Source: Pseudomonas caspiana (GTDB lineage: Bacteria; Pseudomonadota; Gammaproteobacteria; Pseudomonadales; Pseudomonadaceae). Taken from it: a stretch of DNA of 56,961 bases. Below, one piece after another: positions 9,536 through 18,023 of the stretch. A program made the position numbers and the translations under genes. How positions within the stretch are numbered: the first letter of the stretch is position 1; each line of letters opens with the position of its first letter. The DNA lies in contig NZ_LOHF01000016.1 of the NCBI RefSeq assembly GCF_002158995.1, positions 87,658 to 144,618 on the forward strand. Direction: 5' to 3'. The notes under the pieces were generated by a model, which worked only from the letters and a program-made list of their open reading frames with translations, searched no databases and was not told where the DNA came from.

Positions 9536-10807
9536 ATGGATATTCAATCGTTATGGCGCCGTGCCCAGGAACTCTGGGCCGTCCTGGATCAGCATCCCGT
9601 CCTGCATGCCAGCCTCGGGCTGTTGTTGCTATTGATCGTCGCACTGGTCGCCGGGCGGCTGGCGCGCTTTCTGGTCCTTCACGCCACGAAAATACTGGGC
9701 CGCCAACCCGCATTGCACTGGATCAATGACTTACGCCACAACAAGGTCTTCCATCGCCTGGCCCAAATGGTCCCCTCGCTGGTCATCCAGTTCGGCCTGA
9801 ATCTGGTACCTGACCTCAGCAAAACGGGTCAAAACGTCATCGGTAACATCGCTCTGGCGTTCACCATTCTGTTCATGACGCTGGCCATCGGTACGCTGCT
9901 GAACGCCCTGCTCGATATTTATGCCCGCACAACTCACGCCCGCACCCGCTCGATCAAAGGCTATGTGCAACTGGCGAAGATGATTCTGTATATCTTTGCC
10001 GCGATCATCATCGTCGCGACCTTGATCGACCGTTCGCCGCTATTGCTGCTTTCCGGTCTGGGTGCCATGTCGGCAGTGATTTTGTTGGTCTACAAAGACA
10101 CGTTGCTGTCGTTCGTGGCCAGCGTGCAACTGACCAGCAATGACATGCTGCGGGTCGGTGACTGGATCGAAATGCCTCAGGTCGGCGCCGATGGCGATGT
10201 GGTGGACATCACCTTGCACACGGTCAAGGTGCAGAACTTCGACAAGACCATCGTTTCCATTCCGACCTGGCGCCTGATGTCCGAGTCGTTCAGAAACTGG
10301 CGCGGCATGCAGCAATCCGGCGGGCGACGTATCAAGCGCAGCCTGTTCATCGACGCCAGCGGCGTGCGCTTCGTGCGTGACGATGAGGAGTTGCAGCTCA
10401 GCCAGGTGCACCTGCTGACTGATTACATCAGCCGCAAACAGGCCGAACTACTCGCCTGGAATCAGGCTCAGGGCAACGTCGCAGCGCTATCTGCCAACCG
10501 CCGACGCATGACCAACATCGGCACCTTCCGCGCTTACGCACTGGCGTACCTGAAAAGCCATCCCGACATTCACCCGGACATGACCTGCATGGTCCGCCAG
10601 CTCGAAGCCACCTCCCAAGGCGTGCCGCTGGAAATCTACTGCTTCACCCGCACCACCGTGTGGGCCGATTACGAACGCATTCAGGGTGATGTCTTCGATT
10701 ATCTGCTGGCGGTGCTGCCGGAGTTCGGGCTTGGCGTTTATCAGCAGCCGAGCGGGTCGGATATGCGGGTGGGTTTGGCGGGACACGCAGAAGCGCAGAC
10801 GCCATGA
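9536..10807 (+). CDS. Mechanosensitive channel, MscS family, YbdG/MscM type
   Basis: The 423-residue inner membrane protein has about five transmembrane helices (e.g. SLGLLLLLIVALVAGRLARF, ALAFTILFMTLAIGTLLNAL, LAKMILYIFAAIIIVATLI, LLLSGLGAMSAVILLVYKD) and a cytoplasmic MscS beta domain (MLRVGDWIEMPQVGADGDVV). The pore-lining helix carries the Gly/Ala pattern of MscS. Length and the long C-terminal domain match YbdG (miniconductance MscM), which protects cells from osmotic down-shock. It is divergent from the helicase gene and ends in a strong hairpin terminator. Confidence 0.9.
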   Translation: MDIQSLWRRAQELWAVLDQHPVLHASLGLLLLLIVALVAGRLARFLVLHATKILGRQPALHWINDLRHNKVFHRLAQMVPSLVIQFGLNLVPDLSKTGQNVIGNIALAFTILFMTLAIGTLLNALLDIYARTTHARTRSIKGYVQLAKMILYIFAAIIIVATLIDRSPLLLLSGLGAMSAVILLVYKDTLLSFVASVQLTSNDMLRVGDWIEMPQVGADGDVVDITLHTVKVQNFDKTIVSIPTWRLMSESFRNWRGMQQSGGRRIKRSLFIDASGVRFVRDDEELQLSQVHLLTDYISRKQAELLAWNQAQGNVAALSANRRRMTNIGTFRAYALAYLKSHPDIHPDMTCMVRQLEATSQGVPLEIYCFTRTTVWADYERIQGDVFDYLLAVLPEFGLGVYQQPSGSDMRVGLAGHAEAQTP

Positions 10808-10814
10808 CAACCGT

Positions 10815-10845
10815 TAAAGTGGTCAGCTCCACAGCTGACCACTTT
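10815..10845 (+). terminator. Terminator after the MscS-type channel gene
   Basis: A perfect 13-bp stem (AAAGTGGTCAGCT with AGCTGACCACTTT) closes a CCAC loop and ends in four Ts. It sits between the converging channel and abiEii genes, 8 bases after the channel stop. Confidence 0.85.
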
Positions 10846-10856
10846 TGCCACCGGGA

Positions 10857-11762
10857 TTACATTTTAAAACTGGCGGAGGAGGCATCCCCGATCAAGGCCT
10901 GCTCTACGGGTACATATAGACTGCGAATATGCGTCACAAGAAAAGCCCAAAAGGCAGGATCATTTACCGTTTGCAAGACCAACTGAGAGGGCAGAAAGCG
11001 GGTCATCTCCTTGCGAAAATCCGTTGCCACAACCGGATCGCTATCCAGCAAATCGATACGCTCTTTCAGCAAGGTCAAAAAAGCCGCTACTTCGCACTTA
11101 TGGTCACGCAGCTTACTGGCTAGCAGTGGGAATGCCGGGATTACGTTCTGCTGACGCAACCAGACCATATCCCACAGGTCACGATTTTTGATCTTGTTGG
11201 GACGTAGAGCAAAAGCCACGATTTTGTCAGAGTAAATTTCTTCGCGTGTCTCGGCCTGAAGTATCAAACCGCTGGTGCCCATATCGACGCCGTACGGATT
11301 GAGCAACAGCATTGGCTGAGGCTGGTAGCTGGGGATTGAGCACACATCAATGTTGATTCGCTGCGCGGGCAAATCCCTGCGCCCAGGCCTTGTCTGGATT
11401 TTCAGCTTCCAGGTATCAACATTGCCCTCCTCGCGAACAGGCTCGCTGATCTGGACCTCAAGTCCATATTTGGTCTCAAGGCTTGAGATAAGTACCCGCG
11501 CCAGCTCGGCCAGACTTTGGCGGCTGAAATCGGCACCGCCAGTAAAGTCCAGGTCCTCACTTAAACGATTCGAACCATAACAGGCGCGAAGGCAGGTCCC
11601 GCCAATAAAGGTCAACGTGGCGAGCATCCCGGCGGAGCTCAGTGCCAGCATGATGTCGTGATGCAATAATTCTTTTTCAACCACCACGCGCAACGGTGCG
11701 AGGTCCTGCCTGTTCTTGAGCGCTTCGTTCACCAGCTCGTCAAATAAGCTCATCAGCGACAC
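10857..11762 (-). CDS. AbiEii/AbiGii nucleotidyltransferase toxin (type IV TA)
   Basis: The 301-residue protein is the toxin of an AbiE toxin-antitoxin pair. It has the nucleotidyltransferase signature of the AbiEii/AbiGii family: GGTCLR at 54-59 followed by YGSNRLSEDLDF (62-73), giving the conserved Gly-Gly, Ser and Asp-x-Asp residues. Related toxins transfer nucleotides to tRNA or other targets and stop growth, for example on phage infection. It overlaps the upstream antitoxin gene by 23 bases, so translation is coupled. A second ATG at 11753 is possible. No frameshift or missing motif is seen, so the toxin looks intact. Confidence 0.88.
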   Translation of the reverse strand: MSLMSLFDELVNEALKNRQDLAPLRVVVEKELLHHDIMLALSSAGMLATLTFIGGTCLRACYGSNRLSEDLDFTGGADFSRQSLAELARVLISSLETKYGLEVQISEPVREEGNVDTWKLKIQTRPGRRDLPAQRINIDVCSIPSYQPQPMLLLNPYGVDMGTSGLILQAETREEIYSDKIVAFALRPNKIKNRDLWDMVWLRQQNVIPAFPLLASKLRDHKCEVAAFLTLLKERIDLLDSDPVVATDFRKEMTRFLPSQLVLQTVNDPAFWAFLVTHIRSLYVPVEQALIGDASSASFKM

Positions 11763-12309
11763 TCCAGTCGATCAGATCCATTTTCCGTTTCGCGGCTTTC
11801 ATGTCGCGCAGCGCCTGCCTTGGCGACGCTCGCCATAATCGGCAGGCTGCGTCGTAATGAATATGGCCTACGAGGGTCTGTGGCGTTTGGCGGGTATGTA
11901 CAAACTCAATGCTGCCCCACTTGCCACATGAGATCGTGCTGCTACGCCCCGAAGACATCAGCGTGATCCACTGGATCGGGATTTGTGAGATGACCCCGAC
12001 GTCGCTCAGCACTGTTTCCAGGCTGATGTAATTAAACTGCTGGGCCCGAATCCTGGCGGCTGCATGAAATAAAACAAGACCAGAGTCGGGTTTGGCAGGT
12101 TCAAACAGATACAGCCCGCGGCAGACGCGGGACAGGTATCCATCTGAGGAAGCCCGGCTTAATAGGGTTTTATACGCTCCCAAAGAAATGTCGGGGACTA
12201 TTGCCCTCAGATCATCGGGCGTAAAAAGATAGCGCTCGGGAGTCGCGAATTGAGTCAGACGCTGGATCAATCGTCGCATGGGTTGAAGCGCATCGAAGGG
12301 AGTAGCCAT
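11740..12309 (-). CDS. AbiEi-type antitoxin, winged-helix repressor
   Basis: The 189-residue protein precedes the AbiEii toxin gene and overlaps it by 23 bases, the usual AbiE order. Its N-terminal region (about 10-70: LIQRLTQFATPERYLFTPDD, LRAIVPDISLGAYKTLLSRA, DGYLSRVCRGLYLFEP) forms the winged helix-turn-helix expected for AbiEi, followed by a C-terminal antitoxin domain. In studied AbiE systems AbiEi represses its own promoter and neutralises the toxin without a stable complex. An inverted repeat pair around the predicted promoter (12316-12358) fits this. The ribosome site is weak. Confidence 0.83.
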   Translation of the reverse strand: MATPFDALQPMRRLIQRLTQFATPERYLFTPDDLRAIVPDISLGAYKTLLSRASSDGYLSRVCRGLYLFEPAKPDSGLVLFHAAARIRAQQFNYISLETVLSDVGVISQIPIQWITLMSSGRSSTISCGKWGSIEFVHTRQTPQTLVGHIHYDAACRLWRASPRQALRDMKAAKRKMDLIDWSVADELI

Positions 12310-12315
12310 GCTACG

Positions 12316-12366
12316 GACTCAACAGAAGGTTTCAACAAATGTAACTTACCGTTGAGTCAGCGGCAA
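12316..12366 (-). promoter_or_regulatory. Predicted abiE promoter with inverted-repeat operator
   Basis: On the minus strand TTGCCG (12361-12366) and TACATT (12338-12343) are 17 bases apart and fit a sigma-70 promoter. Two perfect 8-bp inverted half-sites, GACTCAAC at 12316-12323 and GTTGAGTC at 12351-12358, bracket the -10 box and start point. AbiEi proteins are known to bind paired inverted repeats in their own promoters, so this is the likely autoregulatory site. Confidence 0.6.
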
Positions 12367-12390
12367 TGATCTCAGCCCCTCAGACATGCA

Positions 12391-13257
12391 TCAGCTCAAA
12401 ACATGCCTGCGTGCAAGCCCTAACCGACTCACCCACAACGACACCAGAATCAGTACCCCGCCAAAAGCCAGACGCCCCAGGGGTTCGTCCTGATTCCAGA
12501 TCAGCAGGTTGATCAGCAGCCCGACCGGCACATGCAGAACGTTGAACACTGCCAGAGTGCCGCCGTTGACCAGGCACGCTCCTTTGTTCCACCAATACAT
12601 GCCCAGCGCCGTGGAGCAAAATCCGAGGAACAGCAGCACTGCCCATTGATCCGCTGCGTCTGGCAACCGTTGCGGGTTGCCGAACATCAGGAACGCGGGC
12701 AAGGCGATGATCAATGCGCCAAGGTAGAAGTAGCCGAAGCGCCGGTAATGCGGCAGGTCGCTGGGGTAACGGGCGACCAGGTGTTTGTACAGCACCTGGC
12801 CTGCGGCGTAAGTAAAGTTGGCCACTTGCAGCAACAGGAAACCGCCCAGGAAGTTGCCGTCGATGCCGTCCCAACGAATCACGCCTGCGCCCAGCACAGC
12901 AACCAGTGCGGCCACCAAGGCCCACGGGTTGAAACGTCGATTGAGGGCATCTTCGATCAGCGTGACGTGTAATGGGGTGAGGATGGTAAACAGCAGGACT
13001 TCCGGCACGGTCAGCACCCGGAAGCTCAGATACAGGCACACATAAGTGATGCCGAATTGCAGCGCGCCGATGACCAGCATACCGCGCATGAAACCCGGTT
13101 CCACCCGACGCCACTGAGTCAGCGGGATAAAGACCAGCCCGGCCAGTACCACGCGGATCAACACGGCGAAGTAGCTGTCGACGTGCCCTGCCAGAAAAAC
13201 GCCGATCAGGCTGAATGAAAACGCCTGAATCAGCGTCACGATAAGTAGATAACCCAT
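12391..13257 (-). CDS. EamA/DMT-family transporter
   Basis: The 288-residue inner membrane protein has ten hydrophobic segments arranged as two EamA repeats. It begins MGYLLIVTLIQAFSFSLIGV and the second repeat starts near residue 150. The family (drug/metabolite transporter superfamily) exports or imports small metabolites such as amino acids or carboxylates; no specificity is evident. The last residues are basic (SRLGLARRHVLS), consistent with a cytoplasmic end. It is upstream of abiE on the same strand, but the abiE promoter in the 81-base gap suggests separate expression. Confidence 0.88.
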   Translation of the reverse strand: MGYLLIVTLIQAFSFSLIGVFLAGHVDSYFAVLIRVVLAGLVFIPLTQWRRVEPGFMRGMLVIGALQFGITYVCLYLSFRVLTVPEVLLFTILTPLHVTLIEDALNRRFNPWALVAALVAVLGAGVIRWDGIDGNFLGGFLLLQVANFTYAAGQVLYKHLVARYPSDLPHYRRFGYFYLGALIIALPAFLMFGNPQRLPDAADQWAVLLFLGFCSTALGMYWWNKGACLVNGGTLAVFNVLHVPVGLLINLLIWNQDEPLGRLAFGGVLILVSLWVSRLGLARRHVLS

Positions 13258-13336
13258 GAATGCTCCCCCGTTGAAGGCGGCGACCTTAACGGGTTGGTGT
13301 CAGCGGTGTCCACAAAGCCCGGGCAAATCCCATCCA

Positions 13337-13425
13337 TGCAGGAGCGCACGAGCAACGCGAGGCCGCGATGGCGGTGTATCAGGAAAACGCTATCGCGGCC
13401 TCGCGTTGTTCGTGCGCCGCTGCAG
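13337..13425. repeat. REPIN-like palindrome, GCGCACGAGC class
   Basis: The arms (GCAGGAGCGCACGAGCAACG and its complement) flank a spacer of about 20 bases. A few arm mismatches (TGCAG instead of TGTAG tips, GTTC for GCTC) show slight decay relative to the copy at 2677. Confidence 0.8.
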
Positions 13426-13452
13426 AAAACACATCTGCCCGCCTGACGAGGC

Positions 13453-14667
13453 TTACTCCTTGGATAAATCCACCAACGGTTCCTGACGCACCTCAGTCGC
13501 ACGTCCCGCCAGGATATCCTTGACCTTGCCCAGCGCGGTATCGACTGCTGCTTTGTCGGCTAACAAGCTGTAGCTGATCTCAAACTGGCGTTGCTCCTTG
13601 GGACCAATCGTCGGCACCAGATTCAAGGGCCGTTGGTAGCGGCGGTTGTAGGAGAAGCTTGTGCCCGGCTCCAGCCCTGTCACGTAACCCTGCCCTTTGG
13701 TGTCGGTGTTTTTCCACAGTGAGAACACCGGCAACTGCTGGGTATTGAAGCCCAGCGACACGCCCAGGCTACCGCCCTTGTTGTGCAGGACCGCAAGGGT
13801 CTCGCCCTTGGCATCGCCATAAGGCACAACGTTATAAACGGTTTCATCGTAGTCGGGGGTTGGCGCACGGTAGGTTTGCCAGTCGGCAAGATCACCCTTG
13901 GCCTTCTCGTTGAACGGCGACACCTGCTTCACCGGCGCCTCGAAACGAGCGCCCTGCTCGAGGAACGGCGTGCTGAAGTTACTGTGATACAGCGCCTGAT
14001 ATTCCTTCGGGTAGTCCCCGTTATTGGTCAACGTGTCATTGAGGGTGAAGCGGGTGCTGCCAGCGTCAGTGACCAGTTCGGTCTGAACCGAGAAATCGAC
14101 TTTCTTGAACGCCTGTTCCTTCAGCTCACCTTTGAGACGGATCGCATAGGGCGGTTTTTCGTCGATGTGCAACGTCACCTTACTCGCCGGAATGTTCGCG
14201 GCACGGCCGTGAAGGGTCAGCAATTCGCCGTTATCCATCCCCGGATGCCCGACCCATTCATAACCGCAGCGGGTCACCAACTCGTTGAACCCCTCCAGCC
14301 AGCCCAGCCCGCCACGACCGTTAAGCTCGATAAAGGCTGGATTGACGATGTCTTTCACCGGCGAATCCCAACCCATGCGCACGTCACCCACGGACGCTTG
14401 CAAAACGTTCATGCCGCGAGTGGGCACCACCGAAAGCTTCATCGTGCCGTTATCAATATCAATCACACTGACGCCTTCCTGCCGACCGCCGTGCAGGGTG
14501 CGCATCGTGATCGAAAAGGGCTTGTCGATTTTCAGGCCAAGCTGAGCGCTGGTGATTTGCTGATGCTGAGCGGGTTTGTCGGTGTCGAGCAGCACATAGT
14601 CCCAGGCGGCAGCCTGTGTAGCGACGGCAATTGCGCTGAGGCCGAAAAGCCAGGCAAGAGGTTTCAT
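13453..14667 (-). CDS. Exported DUF4432 aldose-1-epimerase-like protein
   Basis: The 404-residue protein has a cleavable signal peptide (MKPLAWLFGLSAIAVATQAA then AWDY), so it should be periplasmic. The mature part matches DUF4432 proteins, relatives of aldose 1-epimerases in the galactose mutarotase fold; visible elements are SVVPTRGMNVLQA, GLGWLEGFNELVTRCG, LTLHGRAANIPAS and VTGLEPGTSFSYNR. It probably binds or epimerises a sugar, but the substrate is unknown. Export is unusual for this enzyme class, which is mostly cytoplasmic. It appears monocistronic. Confidence 0.82.
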   Translation of the reverse strand: MKPLAWLFGLSAIAVATQAAAWDYVLLDTDKPAQHQQITSAQLGLKIDKPFSITMRTLHGGRQEGVSVIDIDNGTMKLSVVPTRGMNVLQASVGDVRMGWDSPVKDIVNPAFIELNGRGGLGWLEGFNELVTRCGYEWVGHPGMDNGELLTLHGRAANIPASKVTLHIDEKPPYAIRLKGELKEQAFKKVDFSVQTELVTDAGSTRFTLNDTLTNNGDYPKEYQALYHSNFSTPFLEQGARFEAPVKQVSPFNEKAKGDLADWQTYRAPTPDYDETVYNVVPYGDAKGETLAVLHNKGGSLGVSLGFNTQQLPVFSLWKNTDTKGQGYVTGLEPGTSFSYNRRYQRPLNLVPTIGPKEQRQFEISYSLLADKAAVDTALGKVKDILAGRATEVRQEPLVDLSKE

Positions 14668-14812
14668 GGGGTAGTCCTTATTGGAATTATTGGATTCGCT
14701 GCAGCATAAGGCTGAATCGGGTTAATCGATTCAGCTAACGAACGAGTCTAGTCAAAACAGCAAAAACAAGAAACGCAATTCAGACAAAGTCGCCGCTGAG
14801 AAACGCGCAAAA

Positions 14813-14855
14813 GAAAAAAGCCCGATGACCTCCCAAAACGGGGATCTATCGGGCC
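14813..14855 (-). terminator. Intrinsic terminator of azoR
   Basis: On the minus strand GGCCCGATAGATCCCC and GGGAGGTCATCGGGC pair around a TTTT loop with one or two bulges, followed by a run of six Ts. It lies about 65 bases after the azoreductase stop. Confidence 0.75.
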
Positions 14856-14921
14856 ATGCACCCAGGAGCGGGCGGTGCCAAGGGGAAGTCGATTCAATAA
14901 AGCGTGCAGCAGTACTTCAGA

Positions 14922-15521
14922 TCAGGCCACTTGAGCCAGCTTGGCGACGGCCTGGTTCATGCCCTTCTCGACGAAGTCACCGCCCATGTTCAAGCCTTCA
15001 GCGTGAATGAAGGTGACGTCGTGGATACCGATGAAACCCAGCACCTGACGCAAGTACGGTTCTTGATGATCCAGGCTGCTACCGGCGTAGATACCGCCGC
15101 GAGCGGTGAGGACGATGGCGCGTTTGCCGACCAACAGGCCCTGCGGACCGGTTTCGCCATATTTGAACGTCACACCGGCACGCAGCACATGGTCGAGCCA
15201 GGCTTTGAGCGTGCTCGGGATTGCAAAGTTGTACATCGGCGCGGCGAGCACCAGAACATCCGCTGCGACCAATTCATCCGTCAGCAGATTGGAGCGCTCC
15301 AGCGCGGCTTGTTCGGTGGCAGAGCGCTGATCGACGGGCTTCATCCAGCCGCCCAGCAACGTGGAATCCAGATGCGGCACCGGGTCCTGAGCCAGATCGC
15401 GAACCGTCACCTGATCAGCCGGATGCGCTGCTCGCCATTGGCCGATGAACTGCTGAGTCAATTGGCGGGAAACCGAATCTTGCTGACGGGCGCTGCTTTC
15501 GATGATGAGGACGCGGGACAT
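14922..15521 (-). CDS. azoR: FMN-dependent NADH:quinone/azo oxidoreductase
   Basis: The 199-residue cytoplasmic flavoprotein has a flavodoxin-like fold. SSARQQDSVSRQLTQQF near residue 9 is the phosphate-binding loop for FMN, and APMYNFAIPSTLKAWLDHV (about 94-112) is the conserved AzoR motif contacting the flavin and dimer partner. It reduces quinones and azo compounds with NAD(P)H and helps against thiol and electrophile stress. The start at 15521 (MSRVLIIESS) is standard for the family; the frame extends five codons upstream. Pseudomonads usually have several paralogues. Confidence 0.92.
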   Translation of the reverse strand: MSRVLIIESSARQQDSVSRQLTQQFIGQWRAAHPADQVTVRDLAQDPVPHLDSTLLGGWMKPVDQRSATEQAALERSNLLTDELVAADVLVLAAPMYNFAIPSTLKAWLDHVLRAGVTFKYGETGPQGLLVGKRAIVLTARGGIYAGSSLDHQEPYLRQVLGFIGIHDVTFIHAEGLNMGGDFVEKGMNQAVAKLAQVA

Positions 15522-15669
15522 GATCTGTAGCTTCAACGAGAAATACGTGTTCGATGGAGTGAAGGTTAAACAGGACCATATCGATTAAAAAGCGTAAAAA
15601 TCTGCTTCAAAACATCTAATAATTTGTTTTGTTCTAAAGCTCGTTTACTCTGGAATCGCGCCAAATCTC

Positions 15670-15759
15670 TGTGGGAGCCGAGCTTGCTCGCGATAAGGCT
15701 GGACACGGCTCACTTTAGATCGCGTCCAGCCTTATCGCGAGCAAGCTCGGCTCCCACAA
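15670..15759. repeat. REPIN (REP doublet), GCTTGCTCGCGAT class
   Basis: The left arm starts TGTGGGAGCCGAGCTTGCTC and the right arm is its complement. The pairing continues inward through ATAAGGCTGGAC and GTCCAGCCTTAT, making an unusually long stem of about 38 bases. Confidence 0.9.
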
Positions 15760-15796
15760 GGGGATGCATCCCAATCCACAAATCGGGTGTTGGCGG

Positions 15797-16111
15797 TTAT
15801 TCGGCTTTACAGGTAAGACTGATGCGCAGCTTGATGATGCTGCGGTTGAACTTGGCGGTGACGTCCGCACTTTTTTTTGCGGCCACGGTAATGCGTCGGG
15901 TGCGAGGCGCTTCGGGGCCATTGCGAAACACCACACTGCACTTGGCATCGACATCGCCGTAGTTGTTCACGGTGATGGAGCCGGTGTCGTAAAAAGTATC
16001 GTGGGCGGTGTAGTCGACTTGAACGCCCTCGTAGCTTTTCTCCACTTCGATGGGATAAGCCCAGGCCGTCAAAGGCAGCAGCGCCAGCAATACACAACAG
16101 ATTCTGTTCAT
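15797..16111 (-). CDS. Small exported hypothetical protein
   Basis: The 104-residue protein has an N-terminal signal peptide (MNRICCVLLALLPLTAWAYP, cleavage after AWA). The mature part is a short beta-rich domain with one Cys pair candidate (KCSVVF and ISLTCKAE) and the basic stretch APRTRRITVAAKKSADVTAK. I recall similar Pseudomonas proteins mislabelled 3-phosphoglycerate kinase, which this clearly is not. It starts 59 bases from the divergent LysR gene and may be controlled by it (inference). Function unknown. Confidence 0.75.
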   Translation of the reverse strand: MNRICCVLLALLPLTAWAYPIEVEKSYEGVQVDYTAHDTFYDTGSITVNNYGDVDAKCSVVFRNGPEAPRTRRITVAAKKSADVTAKFNRSIIKLRISLTCKAE

Positions 16112-16170
16112 CGGCAGTCTCCAGAAGGGATTGCAGATTAGGATAAAGCGCTACAAAAGAGGAGCACCAC

Positions 16171-17094
16171 ATGAAAGCCCCCCGCGTCACCCTCGATCAA
16201 TGGCGAACCTTGCAGGCCGTGGTCGATCATGGTGGCTTTGCCCAGGCAGCCGAAGTGCTGCACCGCTCGCAATCGTCCGTCAGCTACACCGTCGCGCGGA
16301 TGCAGGAGCAGCTTGGCGTGCCGCTGTTGCGTATTGACGGGCGCAAAGCGGTGCTGACCGAAGCCGGTGGCGTACTGCTGCGCCGCTCGCGGCAGTTGGT
16401 CAAACAAGCCAGTCAGCTCGAAGACCTGGCACACCACATGGAGCAAGGCTGGGAAGCCGAAGTGCGATTGGTAGTAGACGCCGCTTACCCCAACGCAAGA
16501 CTGGTCCGGGCGTTGACGGCCTTCATGCCGCAAAGCCGCGGTTGCCGCGTCAGGCTGCGCGAAGAGGTGTTGTCCGGGGTAGAAGAAGTATTGCTTGAAG
16601 GCGTGGCCGATCTGGCAATCAGCAGTTTCAGTATCCCCGGCTATCTGGGTACTGAAATGAGTAACGTGGAGTTCGTCGCCGTCGCGCACCCGGAACATGC
16701 ACTGCATCAACTGCATCGGGAGCTGAACTTCCAGGACCTGGAAACCCAACTGCAGGTCGTCATCCGTGACTCTGGCCGCCAACAACCGCGGGACGTTGGC
16801 TGGCTGGGTGCTGAACAGCGCTGGACAGTGGGTAGCCTCGCAACCGCCGCGACTTTTGTCAGCAGTGGTCTAGGCTTTGCCTGGTTGCCGCGTCACCTGA
16901 TCGAACGCGAACTGCGCGAGGGTGTACTCAAGGCCTTGCCGATGGACAAAGGTGGCAGTCGCAACCCGATCTTCTATCTTTACTCCAGCAAGGACAAACC
17001 ACTGGGGCCAGCGACGCAAATTCTTATCGAATTGATCCGCACCTTTGACACTGCGCCGCTGACCGCCGCGTTCGCCGCACCACAACAAGCCTGA
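16171..17094 (+). CDS. LysR-family transcriptional regulator
   Basis: The 307-residue protein has an N-terminal helix-turn-helix (LDQWRTLQAVVDHGGFAQAA, then LHRSQSSVSYTVARMQEQLG, residues about 8-50), a linker helix and a periplasmic-binding-protein-like effector domain. It starts 59 bases from the divergent exported protein and is followed after 13 bases by an alpha/beta hydrolase gene on the same strand, so regulator and hydrolase probably form an operon. The effector cannot be predicted. Confidence 0.92.
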   Translation: MKAPRVTLDQWRTLQAVVDHGGFAQAAEVLHRSQSSVSYTVARMQEQLGVPLLRIDGRKAVLTEAGGVLLRRSRQLVKQASQLEDLAHHMEQGWEAEVRLVVDAAYPNARLVRALTAFMPQSRGCRVRLREEVLSGVEEVLLEGVADLAISSFSIPGYLGTEMSNVEFVAVAHPEHALHQLHRELNFQDLETQLQVVIRDSGRQQPRDVGWLGAEQRWTVGSLATAATFVSSGLGFAWLPRHLIERELREGVLKALPMDKGGSRNPIFYLYSSKDKPLGPATQILIELIRTFDTAPLTAAFAAPQQA

Positions 17095-17107
17095 CAAGGA
17101 ACGGTCC

Positions 17108-17896
17108 ATGGCTCATTTCGCACATGATGGCTGCTCGCTGCATTACGAAGAGTATGGCCAGGGCCCACCGCTGCTGCTGTTACATGGCCTGGGCTCAAGC
17201 TGCCGAGACTGGGAATATCAGATCCCGGCGTTTGCCGCCCGTTATCGCGTCATTGCCATGGACATGCGAGGTCACGGGCGCTCCGACAAACCGCGCGAGC
17301 GCTACAGCATTCGTGGGTTCAGCGCCGATGTCGAAGCGCTGATCGAACACCTGAATCTGGGGCCGGTGCATGTACTCGGTTTGTCCATGGGTGGAATGAT
17401 CGGCTTCCAGCTGGCGGTGGATCATCCCCATCTGCTGAAAAGCTTATGCATCGTCAATAGCGCACCACAGGTCAAAGTACGCAGCGCCAACGACGTATGG
17501 CAGTACAGCAAACGCTGGGCACTGGCGCGCTTGCTGGGCATGCAGACACTGGGCAACGCGGTGGGCCAGAACCTGTTCCCCAAGCCCGAGCATGCACAAT
17601 TACGCCAGCGCATGGCCGAACGTTTTGCGCAGAACGACAAGCGCGCTTATCTGGCCAGCTTCAATGCCATTGTCGGCTGGGGTGTCGAGCACAAACTGTC
17701 GCGGATCACCTGCCCGACGCTGGTCATCAGCGCAGACCGGGATTACACGCCCGTCTCGCTCAAGGAGGCTTATGTGAGGTTGATCCCCAATGCGCGTCTG
17801 GTGGTGATCAATAACTCGCGCCATGCAACACCGCTGGAGCACCCCGAGGAATTCAATCGCATCGCGCTGGAGTTCATCGATGCGGCACAGGCCTGA
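17108..17896 (+). CDS. Alpha/beta-fold hydrolase
   Basis: The 262-residue cytoplasmic protein has the oxyanion HGLGSS region (26-31), the nucleophile elbow GLSMGG with Ser93, an acidic residue near ISADRDYTP, and a catalytic His in NNSRHATPLEHP near the C-terminus. The triad is thus complete. It belongs to the large group that includes 3-oxoadipate enol-lactonases and esterases; the substrate is not determined. It is 13 bases downstream of the LysR gene and ends at a 9-bp hairpin, so the operon has two genes. Confidence 0.87.
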   Translation: MAHFAHDGCSLHYEEYGQGPPLLLLHGLGSSCRDWEYQIPAFAARYRVIAMDMRGHGRSDKPRERYSIRGFSADVEALIEHLNLGPVHVLGLSMGGMIGFQLAVDHPHLLKSLCIVNSAPQVKVRSANDVWQYSKRWALARLLGMQTLGNAVGQNLFPKPEHAQLRQRMAERFAQNDKRAYLASFNAIVGWGVEHKLSRITCPTLVISADRDYTPVSLKEAYVRLIPNARLVVINNSRHATPLEHPEEFNRIALEFIDAAQA

Positions 17897-17921
17897 CGTG
17901 AATGCCTGAAGAGCATTCACG
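17897..17921 (+). terminator. Hairpin after the LysR-hydrolase operon
   Basis: CGTGAATGC and GCATTCACG form a perfect 9-bp stem with a 7-base loop directly after the stop codon. There is no T-run on this strand, so it may be an RNA-stabilising hairpin rather than a true intrinsic terminator. Confidence 0.45.
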
Positions 17922-18023
17922 CTGGGCAAAAAAAGCCAAACGTGATTACCTTGCAGCCTGCATCGCTTCATGTGTCTGCATTATCGATCGCAGTCGAAAC
18001 CATCAATCAGGATCAACTGACCC

